From Hippopus hippopus (taxonomy: Eukaryota > Mollusca > Bivalvia > Cardiida > Cardiidae), in contig OX328108.1 of the NCBI GenBank assembly GCA_946811185.2, positions 7,264,956-7,328,955 on the forward strand: a stretch of 64,000 nucleotides of DNA, written 5' to 3'. The notes under the pieces are model-generated. The model worked only from the letters and a program-made list of their open reading frames with translations, was not told where the DNA came from and made no database searches. Within the stretch, counting starts at the first letter, position 1; every line of letters begins with the position of its first letter. Shown here one piece after another: positions 10,124 through 17,863 of the stretch. A program made the translations under genes and the position numbers.

Positions 10124-10155
10124 GTTATAAATAATATTTAAATATTATTTATAAC
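10124..10155. terminator. Perfect 32-bp AT-rich palindrome downstream of the 194-residue gene
   Basis: Arms of 16 bases (10124-10139 and 10140-10155) without a loop, one base beyond the TAA of the gene ending at 10157 and just upstream of the next gene's ATG at 10113. Confidence 0.6.
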
Positions 10156-10156
10156 A

Positions 10157-10741
10157 TTACAATATAGCTCCTAAAATAGGTATATTAGCAAATGGACTAT
10201 TAGGTCCAAGTAAAAGTCCTTTTCCATCATACATTTTTCCTCCTTGTTTTAAATACAAGCCATCACCAACAGACCCTAATCCTTTACCTTTGTATGGTTT
10301 TAAGTATAATCCAGATCCATCACTTTCCACCTGACAAATGCAACCTCCTTTTTTAAGATAAAGACCTGACCCCAGTGCTTTTTGTACCCCTGTTTGAGCT
10401 AATCCAGACAGAGCACCAACACCTAACGCAGGTAAAACGGTTTTTGCTAACATCGGTAAAGCACTGGCAGCTAACCCAGCCAACATTCCAAGAAAACCTC
10501 CCTCTATTTTCATATTATGTTTAAGTTGTTTAGAAGACATTTTAATAGTTATACCCTTACCCCCCTCATAGGCTTTAGCCATTTTCTTTGCTTGTGAATT
10601 GGTTAATGCTAAAACATCATTACCTTGTAAATCTTCATGACCTAAACGAATACTTACTGGACAATCACCTTTAACAGCATGTTGAAGCTTTTGCTTTTGT
10701 CCTTCTGATATATTAACTTTAACAGTAGTGTAATTTGTCAT
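10157..10741 (-). CDS. Polinton core/membrane-active-like protein (adenovirus pX/pVI-like region)
   Basis: 194 residues, open. N-terminal ~70 residues form a conserved head (SEGQKQKLQHAVK, LTNSQAKKMAKAYEGGKGI, MSSKQLKHN). Then comes a Gly/Ala/Leu-rich segment beginning EGGFLGMLAGLAASALPML (about 80-98) and continuing to about residue 120. The C-terminal third has repeated GSGLYLK/GDGLYLK units (three or four) with GGC and K-rich spacers. The GGFLG hydrophobic block resembles the processed membrane-lytic or core peptides of adenoviruses and related Polinton proteins, often cleaved by the viral protease at Gly-rich sites. That role is inferred. Its ATG is preceded by TATATATAAAA. Confidence 0.7.
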   Translation of the reverse strand: MTNYTTVKVNISEGQKQKLQHAVKGDCPVSIRLGHEDLQGNDVLALTNSQAKKMAKAYEGGKGITIKMSSKQLKHNMKIEGGFLGMLAGLAASALPMLAKTVLPALGVGALSGLAQTGVQKALGSGLYLKKGGCICQVESDGSGLYLKPYKGKGLGSVGDGLYLKQGGKMYDGKGLLLGPNSPFANIPILGAIL

Positions 10742-10752
10742 TTTTATATATA
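10742..10752 (-). promoter_or_regulatory. TATA-like motif abutting the 194-residue gene's ATG
   Basis: The minus strand reads ATTATATATAAAAATG with the ATG at 10741, a copy of the shared start-proximal motif. Confidence 0.5.
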
Positions 10753-10766
10753 ATTCTTTTTTTATT

Positions 10767-11541
10767 TTATCTCGCTTCTCTAATATGAAACCTAATTGTT
10801 AAATTTTCACCTCTAAGATTTAGTAAATTACCATCTTGGTCTGTAATATTTACCTCTAAGCTATGTATTTCATGTAATGTTAATGGTAAGTATACTAAAT
10901 TAAATGGTGACTCAATTATCTTATATCCAGGTGCAACATCTGGGAAAAAAGAGTAAATAGTGTTTTTTGTTGAACCATTAACATAACTTCCTGAAATAAT
11001 TTCTATGTAAACAAGCAAACTGTTTATACTAAGAATGTTTACTACATTCTCCGACTCGTAAAAATCCTTGTGTATATTTAGCTTGAGTAAATCTTAATAC
11101 TTTAGCAATGGAGTTAGGTTGATTAAAATCTACTTGATAACCATCCTCTAGAGTAAGAACAGACTTTAGAGTATTGGTGTTTGCAGAAATGTTAATATAA
11201 TACTCTTCATTACTTTCATCGTAATGACCCGTTTTTCTCATTTCCTGGTGAATGGTATCATTAAAGTCAACAAGGTCATAACTTCCTTCAGGTATTTTTA
11301 TTTTAATCCATGAGATACCATCGTCTGGAGAATAAACGAATATGTTGTTTGTTGCATCAATATTTGGGAAAGAGTAGTAAGTTTCAAGGTTTACTAAAGC
11401 TATTTCATATTTTTTATCCTTTTCCAATTGAATTGGAGGATTAAACCTTGTTCTAAAACATGTTTTAGTGTCGCTTACTATAATTTGAAATGATGTTTTA
11501 TGTTCTGTATTTTTTACAATTTGTTCTTAAAGATCTTCCAT
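10767..11541 (-). pseudogene. Polinton minor capsid (penton-like, single jelly-roll) protein, broken
   Basis: Full gene length would be about 258 codons. Conserved pieces are YEIALVNLETYYSFPNID, PEGSYDL and ISANTNTLKSVLTLE in the upstream block (11029-11427), and SGSYVNGS, IYSFFPDVAPG, NLVYLPLT and LNLRGENLTIRFHIRE in the downstream block (10767-11018). Two lesions separate it from function. An in-frame TAA at 11527-11529 is four codons after the ATG at 11541, and a frameshift lies near 11040. In the family this protein forms pentameric vertices. A TATAAA sequence directly precedes the ATG. Confidence 0.88.
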
Positions 11542-11587
11542 TTTATAAAAAAGTAAAAATATTATTTAGTTGAGTAAATAAAATTTT

Positions 11588-12359
11588 TTATACTGACTTA
11601 GGTATGTATAAAATGTCAAAGCCATTTCTATACTTCCCATCATTTTTTTTACTGGTTAGATCAATGATAGCAAAGCCGTGTGGTCTTTCCCATGCCTTTT
11701 TACAAAATTCCCTAAATTCATCCTTTGGCATATCATCGCCTACATGATCACTATAAATATGGTTAATGTTTTTTAGGTCTTGTCGGAAAAGACGAATAAA
11801 ATTAGCGTTTTCTCTAATAGTCTGCCTTGGTAGTCTAAAATAATTTTGTGAAAGGTAAAAGCAGTCAACATTACTATGTCTTCCCTGAATGTACTAACAC
11901 TCACATTTATTTTGCCTTTCTAAAAGTAAATCATCAAAAATCATTAAATTTTTATTTTCTGGGTTTAACTCTCTCGGATCAGGCACATCACTCGCATTTT
12001 CAAAAAAGTTACAATTTATTTTTAATTGTTTTAATCCATTCTTCAACTAAAGCTGTAGGGGGTATGTTTAGTTCTTGTATTTCATCACGCATGTTAAACA
12101 ACCTTAAGATACATTCTTTTGGTAGTTTTTCTTCAAAAGCCTTTTTTAGTATTCGATATTCGGGTTGAAAAAGACTTTTTCCAAAAACACTTAAATCATT
12201 ATAGTCGAGCCATCCTGGTCTAAGTAAAAGGTTTAACAGTAAGGTAGTTTTACCACATCCTGATTTCCCTACAATTATTCCTCTGATACTTTTTGGTAAA
12301 AGAGAGTGTTTAAATCTCCTTGATACTACTTCATTCCATGATAAATTTACGACATCCAT
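11588..12359 (-). pseudogene. Polinton genome-packaging ATPase (FtsK/HerA-like), broken
   Basis: N-terminal 116 codons (12009-12359) hold the Walker A motif GKSGCGKTT (residues 31-39) after GIIV, preceded by the family's LPKSIRG. After a frameshift near 12015 the sequence continues with the Walker B strand LMIFDDL (about 11932-11952) and a sensor/arginine region with LSQNYFRLPRQTIREN. An in-frame TAG at 11894-11896 interrupts it. The natural stop is at 11588. Expected length is about 257 codons, normal for Polinton ATPases, which drive DNA into the capsid. It is transcribed divergently from the gene at 12393. Confidence 0.88.
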
Positions 12360-12392
12360 TTTATATAACTTTTTTAATTTTTATATATAAAA
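12360..12392. promoter_or_regulatory. 33-bp bidirectional AT-rich promoter-like spacer
   Basis: Separates the divergent ATPase (ATG at 12359) and zinc-ribbon/PLA2 (ATG at 12393) genes. It contains TTATATAA beside the left ATG and TTTTTATATATAAAA beside the right ATG. The spacing leaves almost no 5' leader if these are TATA boxes. Confidence 0.55.
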
Positions 12393-12893
12393 ATGTATTA
12401 TGTTAAATGTAAAAAACATACTGATACAAGCGACATAAACTATGCTGTTGCTAAAAATGGAAGAAATATGAAACGGGAAAAATGTGTAGTTTGTGGAATA
12501 ACTAAAACTCAGTTTGTTAAGACGACAAAGGGTGGATCATTGCTAAATAAAGTTATAAATAATTTACCTGTTGAAATGCATCTCCCTGGGCACAATTTCA
12601 CAGGACCCGGCACTAAATTAAAGAAAAGACTCAATCCAGATTTAACACCAAAGAAATGGAGCAAGCCAATAAACCGTGTTGATAAAGCTGCTTACCACCA
12701 TGATATTTGCTATATTCAGCATAATGACACTGCCACAAGAAACGCAGTGTGTGATAAAAATATGTTAACAGAGTTAAAAGGTATTTACAATCCTACTATT
12801 AGAGAAAAAATGGAAAGGGGCTTGGTAAGTAAACTCTTTGGAACGAAGATGAAATTTGTAATGGGGGTTAATAAAAAAAAAATTTCAGCATGA
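12393..12893 (+). CDS. Zinc-ribbon-like domain fused to parvovirus-type phospholipase A2-like domain
   Basis: 166 residues, open. Residues 1-43 resemble a short zinc ribbon (YYVKCKKHTDT..., CVVC at 31-34). Only one N-terminal Cys (C6) is present, so one metal ligand may be lost or replaced by H9. Residues ~59-130 match the PLA2 domain of parvovirus capsid proteins and Polintons: the calcium loop GPGT (71-74), the catalytic His-Asp dyad in AAYHHDICY (H103-D104) and a downstream CDK (120-122). In viruses this activity breaches the endosomal membrane during entry. Here it is presumably a virion component. It overlaps the integrase start by ATGA. Confidence 0.85.
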   Translation: MYYVKCKKHTDTSDINYAVAKNGRNMKREKCVVCGITKTQFVKTTKGGSLLNKVINNLPVEMHLPGHNFTGPGTKLKKRLNPDLTPKKWSKPINRVDKAAYHHDICYIQHNDTATRNAVCDKNMLTELKGIYNPTIREKMERGLVSKLFGTKMKFVMGVNKKKISA

Positions 12894-13805
12894 TAAATTT
12901 AGCGGAAGAATTACATAAACCTGTAAGAAGAAAATTTAAGAAAAGGAAAGTTATAGTAAACGGTATAGATAAGATATGGGCTGCGGATTTAGTAGATATG
13001 CAAGCATTTTCTAAGTTTAATCGCGGTGTAAAATACCTTCTCGCTGTCATAGACATCTTTTCAAAATATGGATGGTTGATACCATTAAAAGATAAAACAG
13101 GAAAATCTGTTGCTATAGCACTAAAGAGTATTTTTAAGGAAAGAAAACCTGAAAAAATGTGGGTGGATAAGGGTAAAGAGTTTTATAACAAAGATGTAAA
13201 AGACTTGGTTGAATTGTATTCCACTGAAAGCGAGGAAAAATCCAGTGTGGTTGAGAGATGGATTAGAAAATGTGGAAAATGTGAAAGAAAAAATGTGGAA
13301 GTATTTTTCTGCTCATTCTACAAACATCTACAATGATGTGTTACAAGATCTCGTTAAAGAATATAATAACACGAGGCATTCTTCTATTAAGATGACTCCA
13401 GTAAATGCGAGTAAAAAAGAAAATGAACCCAAAGTCTGGAGAAATCTTTACCCTGATCATCTCAAAATAGAAGATATAAAGCCTAAGTTTTCCGTTGGAG
13501 ACAGAGTAAGGATAGCTAAAAAGAAAAAGACTTTTGAGAAAGGTTATACAACAAGATGGACTGAGGAGGTTTTTACAGTTTCTGAAGTAAAACATACATC
13601 ACCTGTAACATATAAAATTAAGGATCTTAATGGAGAAGAAATACAAGGTACCTTTTATGAACCTGAACTGCAGAAAACCAGACAAGAGCTGTATAGGATA
13701 GAAAAGGTTATTAAAAAAGGAAAAAAGAAGTCTCTTGTAAAGTGGAAAGGTTATTCTGATGAATTTAATTCATGGGTTGACAATAAAGACATTAGAAATA
13801 TTTAA
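12890..13805 (+). pseudogene. Polinton retrovirus-like integrase (rve) with C-terminal chromodomain, frameshifted
   Basis: Inserts the element into host DNA. The catalytic core shows the first Asp in WAADLVDM, the second in the MWVDKGKEFYN block and the Glu in the EKSSVVERW block. Downstream, in another frame, come EYNNTRHSSIKMTPVNAS, an SH3-like basic domain (FSVGDRVRIAKKK) and a chromodomain-like end (YRIEKVIKKGKKKSLVKWKGY...WVDN). The frame changes near 13265-13290, where AAAATGTGG is locally duplicated. Expected length is about 305 codons. The ATG at 12890 overlaps the upstream TGA. No N-terminal HHCC zinc domain is seen, as is usual for Polintons. Confidence 0.92.
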
Positions 13806-13815
13806 CTATAAAAAA

Positions 13816-14234
13816 ATGTTAAATATTTCGATTGAAAAGGTAATTTTACCAAATAAACTGTTAAATAATTTTGAATTGGAAGATGCGGTAAAAAGATTAG
13901 AAATCCCTTCTTTTAGAGGAGTTTTTTTTTACTAGATACGTTACCGAGAAAAGCAAATAAAAAAGAATGTGGTATAGTAAACTTTGATAAAAGTGGTGGA
14001 CCTGGCACACATTGGGTCGCTTGGTACAAAAACGGTAGAAATAAAATTTATTTTGATAGTTATGGCATACAACCACCTATTGAAATTCAAGAGTATCTAA
14101 AAAGCCCTATACAGTACAATACTGATCAATTACAACAAGCTGGGGAGGTATTTTGTCGGCATTTATGTTTATACATTCTTAAAGAGTTAGGTTCGGGTAA
14201 AAAGTTTCAAGATATTTTAAATAAACGTTTTTAG
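13816..14234 (+). pseudogene. Adenain-like (Ulp1-type) cysteine protease, frameshifted
   Basis: Maturation protease of Polintons and adenoviruses. It starts at the ATG at 13816 (ACTATAAAAAAATG). A T-run near 13921-13930 shifts the frame. The downstream part holds the catalytic His in GPGTHWVAWY (about 14001-14030), the Asp in IYFDSYG (about 14047-14067), the Gln/Cys region with EVFCRHLCLYIL (about 14146-14181), and the stop at 14232-14234. The residue after the likely nucleophilic Cys is Arg, where family members usually have Gly. Length about 139 codons, normal for the Polinton family. Confidence 0.85.
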
Positions 14235-14245
14235 CAGTATTAAAA

Positions 14246-15569
14246 ATGCCTGTTGATAAATTTGGACGAATGAAAGATGATAAAACAAGTGGTGATGGTG
14301 TATCACTCGCTTACATAAATAATAATTTTTTACGTAAAGATGGAACAACTGTTGTTCCTGGTTCTATAGACATGAATGGTAATACATTAACGAGGGTTAG
14401 TAATCCAGTAAATTCTCAAGATGTTGCTACGAAACGTTATGTTGATGAAAATTCTGGGGGATTATTAAAAGAAAATGATGGATACCAAGCCCTTGGATTT
14501 ATAAATATGGGTTTCAATGAAATAAGAAATGTTAAGGAGCCTACAGAACCGAACGAAGCTGCTACTAAAAAATATGTGGATAGAAGCGGTAAAGCGATAG
14601 TAGAGAACCGAGATGGTACCTTTTCCGCTATTGCAAATATAGATATGCGGGAGTATACTTTAACTAATCTTTTGGATCCCGCAGATGCGCAAGATGCTGT
14701 GACTAAAAGATATGTAGATGGTGCTAATAAAGCCTTTGTTTATGGAGCTGGTGGGTATATGGCACTTTCTGACGTTTCTATGGGAGGACGAAGAATTAAC
14801 AATATTGGAAGCCCTTTAGAACACAATCAAGCTGCAAATAAGTTTTATGTAGATACCGTTGTTGAGGCGGCTACCGCAGGTGAAAAAGCTTTAACAAAAA
14901 AAACAAGATGGGTCCTTTTCAATGGCTGGTGGAATAGATATGAATGGTCACTCGATTACTGGATTACCTAATCCTACATCCCGTGATGCCGCTGCCAATA
15001 ACAATTATGTTGATAATGGTGGAGCTATCGTAAAAAATCCGAATGGAAGTTTCACGGCGGTGGCTGACATAGATCTTCAAGGTTTTTCTATAAAAAACAC
15101 GGCAACCCCGGTAGAAGAGAAAGATTTAGCAACAAAATCCTATGTGGATAAAAAAGTATCCCTTCCTTCTCTCATAGGCCCTAAACCTATTATAACTGTG
15201 TGGGCTGAAGAACAAGGACCAATTGGAGATGGTAATTATGAGTTTTCATTTGGTAATGGTAATTCAGGCCGCAAACATGGTTTAGGGGGTTACTGTATGA
15301 GTGTGTCGGGTAGAATTATAAGAGTAAGTTTAACGATTGTTAAAAAGGATCCTAATGTACCAGAAGAGGTAAAAGTTAATATTGCGGTAAACGGAATAGA
15401 ACAGGTTGATTACTCTATTATTAAAAAGGCAGACGAAATTTGTAGCTGTACGATTTTTCCAAGGGCGCTGGAGGTAAAACAATGCGACATCATAAACTTT
15501 ATGTCAAGATCAACTAACCGTGATGTAACACACGCTTACATATCTATTTTGATAGAATTAGACTTGTAA
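14246..15569 (+). pseudogene. Fibre-like protein with six phage-tail-fibre-type repeats and a globular head, frameshifted
   Basis: About 441 codons in two frames (14246-~14910, then to 15569), with the frame lost in an A-run near 14900. Six repeats of ~40-45 residues follow the pattern 'IDMxGxxIxxLxxPxxxxDAATKxYVD', as in GSIDMNGNTLTRVSNPVNS then DVATKRYVDE. This is like the shaft repeats of bacteriophage tail fibres, where YVD ends each unit. The C-terminal ~140 residues have no repeat and look like a beta-rich trimeric head. It sits beside the protease. By analogy with adenovirus fibre it could be a receptor-binding spike, but that is inference. Confidence 0.8.
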
Positions 15570-15601
15570 AAATATAACTTTGTTTATAAAAGTTATATTT
15601 T
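15569..15601. terminator. AT-rich hairpin shared by convergent gene ends
   Basis: Perfect 13-base arms (15569-15581 and 15589-15601) with a 7-base loop. It touches the stop of the fibre gene (ends 15569) and contains the TAA of the RING gene on the other strand (15593-15595), so one structure could end both transcripts. Confidence 0.65.
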
Positions 15602-16339
15602 ACGTTTGATATCTGTTTTAACCTTACAAAGAGGACATTCGTTAAAATTGGATATTGTGTCGCAGTCATCGCAAATAGATATATGACCACAATTGCAAAA
15701 TAATATCTCAAAATCTTTTTCCCAACATATCAGGCATTTTTCTGTTTTAAATGTTCTTTTTTCGTTAAAAACTTTTATTTGTAGAGTATAGTCTATTTCG
15801 AATAAAATATCAAGTCTATATTCGCTACATCTAGCTGATTCTATAAGTTTGTATCCGAAGAATGGAAACAAAGCTTCAATGCATGTAGAACATTGGTCGC
15901 CATTACAAAAACATTTCCGGGCATTATTTCCACCAGATATTGTTAAAACTGGTAAAAAGGTTTCCTGTTCTCCTGTTCCATTGGGTAAAAAGTCTTCATA
16001 AAAAACTAGTCTGTCAAAATTTCTTAAAAAGTTAATATAAATACCGTATATATTAGAACCTTTAAGAACCCAATAATAATCGTCTTCTGTTTTTAACCAT
16101 ACCATGTACTTAATAATTCCACAATCTTTTATTGCTTTACTACATTCATAGTAGAAAGTAGGCTTTAAAATCTTGAGTAATTCAACATGATTTTCATTTG
16201 CTGCCTTATCAAAGCATATATATTTTCTATATTCCCAAAGAGTTGATACCTTTTCAGAGGTGGGAGTGTAAATAAGTTTATTTTTTAACATATCGTTTAA
16301 TTTATCACCAAAGATATCGATTCTTGTTTTAATGTTCAT
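15593..16339 (-). CDS. RING-finger protein, possible ubiquitin E3 ligase
   Basis: 248 residues from the preferred ATG at 16339. An upstream in-frame ATG at 16378 would add 13 Lys/Ile-rich residues. The last ~45 residues form a C3HC4-type RING (CLICWEKDFEILFCNCGH, then CDDC and CPLC), closest in layout to the RINGs of IAP and MDM2-like proteins. A second Cys cluster (KCFCNGDQCSTC) lies near the middle. The N-terminal half (YVWLKTEDDYYW-type, beta-rich) is not recognised. By inference it acts on host ubiquitin pathways, like RING proteins of large DNA viruses. Intact, and convergent with the fibre gene across a hairpin. Confidence 0.75.
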   Translation of the reverse strand: MNIKTRIDIFGDKLNDMLKNKLIYTPTSEKVSTLWEYRKYICFDKAANENHVELLKILKPTFYYECSKAIKDCGIIKYMVWLKTEDDYYWVLKGSNIYGIYINFLRNFDRLVFYEDFLPNGTGEQETFLPVLTISGGNNARKCFCNGDQCSTCIEALFPFFGYKLIESARCSEYRLDILFEIDYTLQIKVFNEKRTFKTEKCLICWEKDFEILFCNCGHISICDDCDTISNFNECPLCKVKTDIKRKI

Positions 16340-16382
16340 GATTATTTTTTTTATTATTATTTTTTTATTTAATTTCAAATTG

Positions 16383-16416
16383 AATATTTAACTTCTGTGT
16401 GTTGAAGTTAAATATT
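16383..16416. terminator. AT-rich hairpin downstream of the DUF2738-like gene
   Basis: Perfect 13-base arms (16383-16395 and 16404-16416) with an 8-base loop, ten bases beyond the stop at 16426 and upstream of the RING gene. Confidence 0.55.
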
Positions 16417-16425
16417 TAAAATTAC

Positions 16426-17113
16426 TTATTCCTCATCCTTGTCAGAACTTGGGCATTCATCTAAGATATTAGGTAAAATTTCCTTTTCCTTTCCTGGTAA
16501 TTTTACATTCTTCTCCATTATTCTTACTGACATAACTTTAATCTGGATCGTTTCAGTGTTTTTATTTTTAAATATTCCTTCTACTTTTAAAATACAGAGC
16601 AACTTACAGGCAACTTTCTTATATGTAAGAGGGTCTACCACTTTGTTGTTTTCGTCGTAAAAGCAAGTCTTATATTATTTGTTTTCGTAAAGCTTTGGGT
16701 ATAACATAGCCGATCCATCCTCTTTATATCTTAAAATATTAATTGCGTCTAAATTTTTAATCTTATCTTCTCTTAGTTCTTTGTCCATTCCATGCTCTCG
16801 GAAAGAAATCTGTTAGTTTTTCCAGATCTTCTTTAAAAGCTCTTTCCTTTTTCATAGGCTTTTCACCGTTATAACATAGTAAAGATAAGGAGTAATCTTT
16901 TAGATCTTTTCCTTCTGTGTTATTTCCAAAGCCTGCATTAACACCATATGAAAACAAAATAGGGGTGCGTACAAACAAAGAAACATTTTTATTATTTGGG
17001 TATCTGTACTTTATTGGGATCTTAACAAAAGCATACTCTTTGCTTTTATATTTATCCGCGTAATCTATAGAAAGGTCTTCTTTACGAAGTTCTCCACTCT
17101 TGATATAATTCAT
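16426..17113 (-). pseudogene. DUF2738 / ssDNA-binding-like protein, broken
   Basis: About 229 codons in pieces: 16763-17113 (116 codons, with FVRTPILFSYGVNAGFG, DYSLSLLCYN and LTDFFPRAW) and 16426-16641 (with VACKLLCILKVEGIFKNKN and IQIKVMSVRIM). A frameshift lies near 16785-16795 and an in-frame TAA at 16675-16677. The order 'TPxLFxxxGxN... DYSLSL ... VxCxLxxxGIxxxxxxxxIxxKVxxxRI' recalls DUF2738 proteins of large DNA viruses, thought to have an OB-like DNA-binding fold. I infer a single-strand DNA-binding role in replication. The C-terminus is acidic (SSDKDEE), as in many SSBs. It is the gene nearest the right TIR. Confidence 0.6.
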
Positions 17114-17150
17114 ATCTGCACTTATTTTTTTATATATAAAATTTTTTGTT
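17114..17150 (-). promoter_or_regulatory. TATA-like leader of the DUF2738-like gene
   Basis: The minus strand has TTTTATATATAAAAAAA about 11 bases before the ATG at 17113. It is the first promoter-like site inside the right TIR. Confidence 0.45.
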
Positions 17151-17199
17151 TAACTTAATTAATTTTTTCTTAGACTCCATACAGAAAGATATAAGCCTA

Positions 17200-17863
17200 T
17201 AAAGTCGCCTTAAGCGGAAACGACGATAAACGCTATATCCTCGGGAACAATATCGATACATTAGCTTGGGGACATACTAAGATAAAGACACAGATCTTAG
17301 AAAATTTACTATGTATAGGGCAGAATATATATCATATATCAGAGTAAAAAATGTGGGAATTTCGCTCATATAGCTATATGGGACGTGTTAACTGAGATGT
17401 TGTTTAGCGGCATAACCATAGATGTGGTGGGGGTTAGATTTATCAAAGATAGGAATTTTCACTCATATAGGTATATGTATGAAAATATGAGACGTGTTAA
17501 CTAGGATGTTGTTTAGCGGCATAACCATAGATGTGGTTGTAGTTAGATTTATCAAAGATAGGGATTTTCTCTCATATAGCTATATGGGCTAAAAATATAG
17601 ATCGTTGGGGTGTATTTTGGGGAGGGGGAGAGTAAAAATGTTGTAATTTCGCTCATATAGCTATATGGGAAAATATGAGACGTGTTAACGGAGATGTTGT
17701 ATAGCGGCATAACCGTAGATGTGGTGGGGGTTAGATTTATCAAAGATAGGGATTTTCACTCATATAGGTATATGAGCTAAAAATACAGATCGTTGGGATG
17801 TATTTTGGGATGGGTGGGTGTGAGAGGGGGAGCGTCCTAGTTTTTTAGAGAAGCGTCCTAGTT
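17200..17863 (-). repeat. Right terminal inverted repeat of the Polinton
   Basis: Inverted copy of 1-644. Its inner part, 17200-17347, is a second, promoterless copy of the polymerase 3' end. The outer end contains two GCGTCCTAG blocks, mirroring the left end. No clean target duplication can be assigned because the left flank is outside the window. Just outside lies a T-rich stretch and two copies of ATATTTTAGCAAAAACCCA (about 17929-17968), probably host sequence. Confidence 0.93.

Larger units (their letters stand above)
1..17863. mobile_element. Polinton/Maverick virus-like DNA transposon, near full length, decayed
   Basis: The block has long terminal inverted repeats and the diagnostic Polinton gene set: family B DNA polymerase, retrovirus-like integrase, adenain-like cysteine protease, packaging ATPase, and major and minor jelly-roll capsid proteins. 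The outermost bases of both ends match (AACTAGGACGCT at base 1, its complement ending at 17863). The window begins exactly at the left end, so further terminal bases and the expected 6-bp target duplication cannot be seen. Polymerase, ATPase, penton, integrase, protease, fibre and the DUF2738-like gene carry stops or frameshifts, so this copy cannot be autonomous. A mariner element is inserted inside it at 7342-8648. Confidence 0.95.

Noticed and set aside
13209..13280. Alternative upstream start for a second integrase-like protein
   Set aside because: The overlapping frame is the shifted continuation of the same integrase gene, not a separate start.
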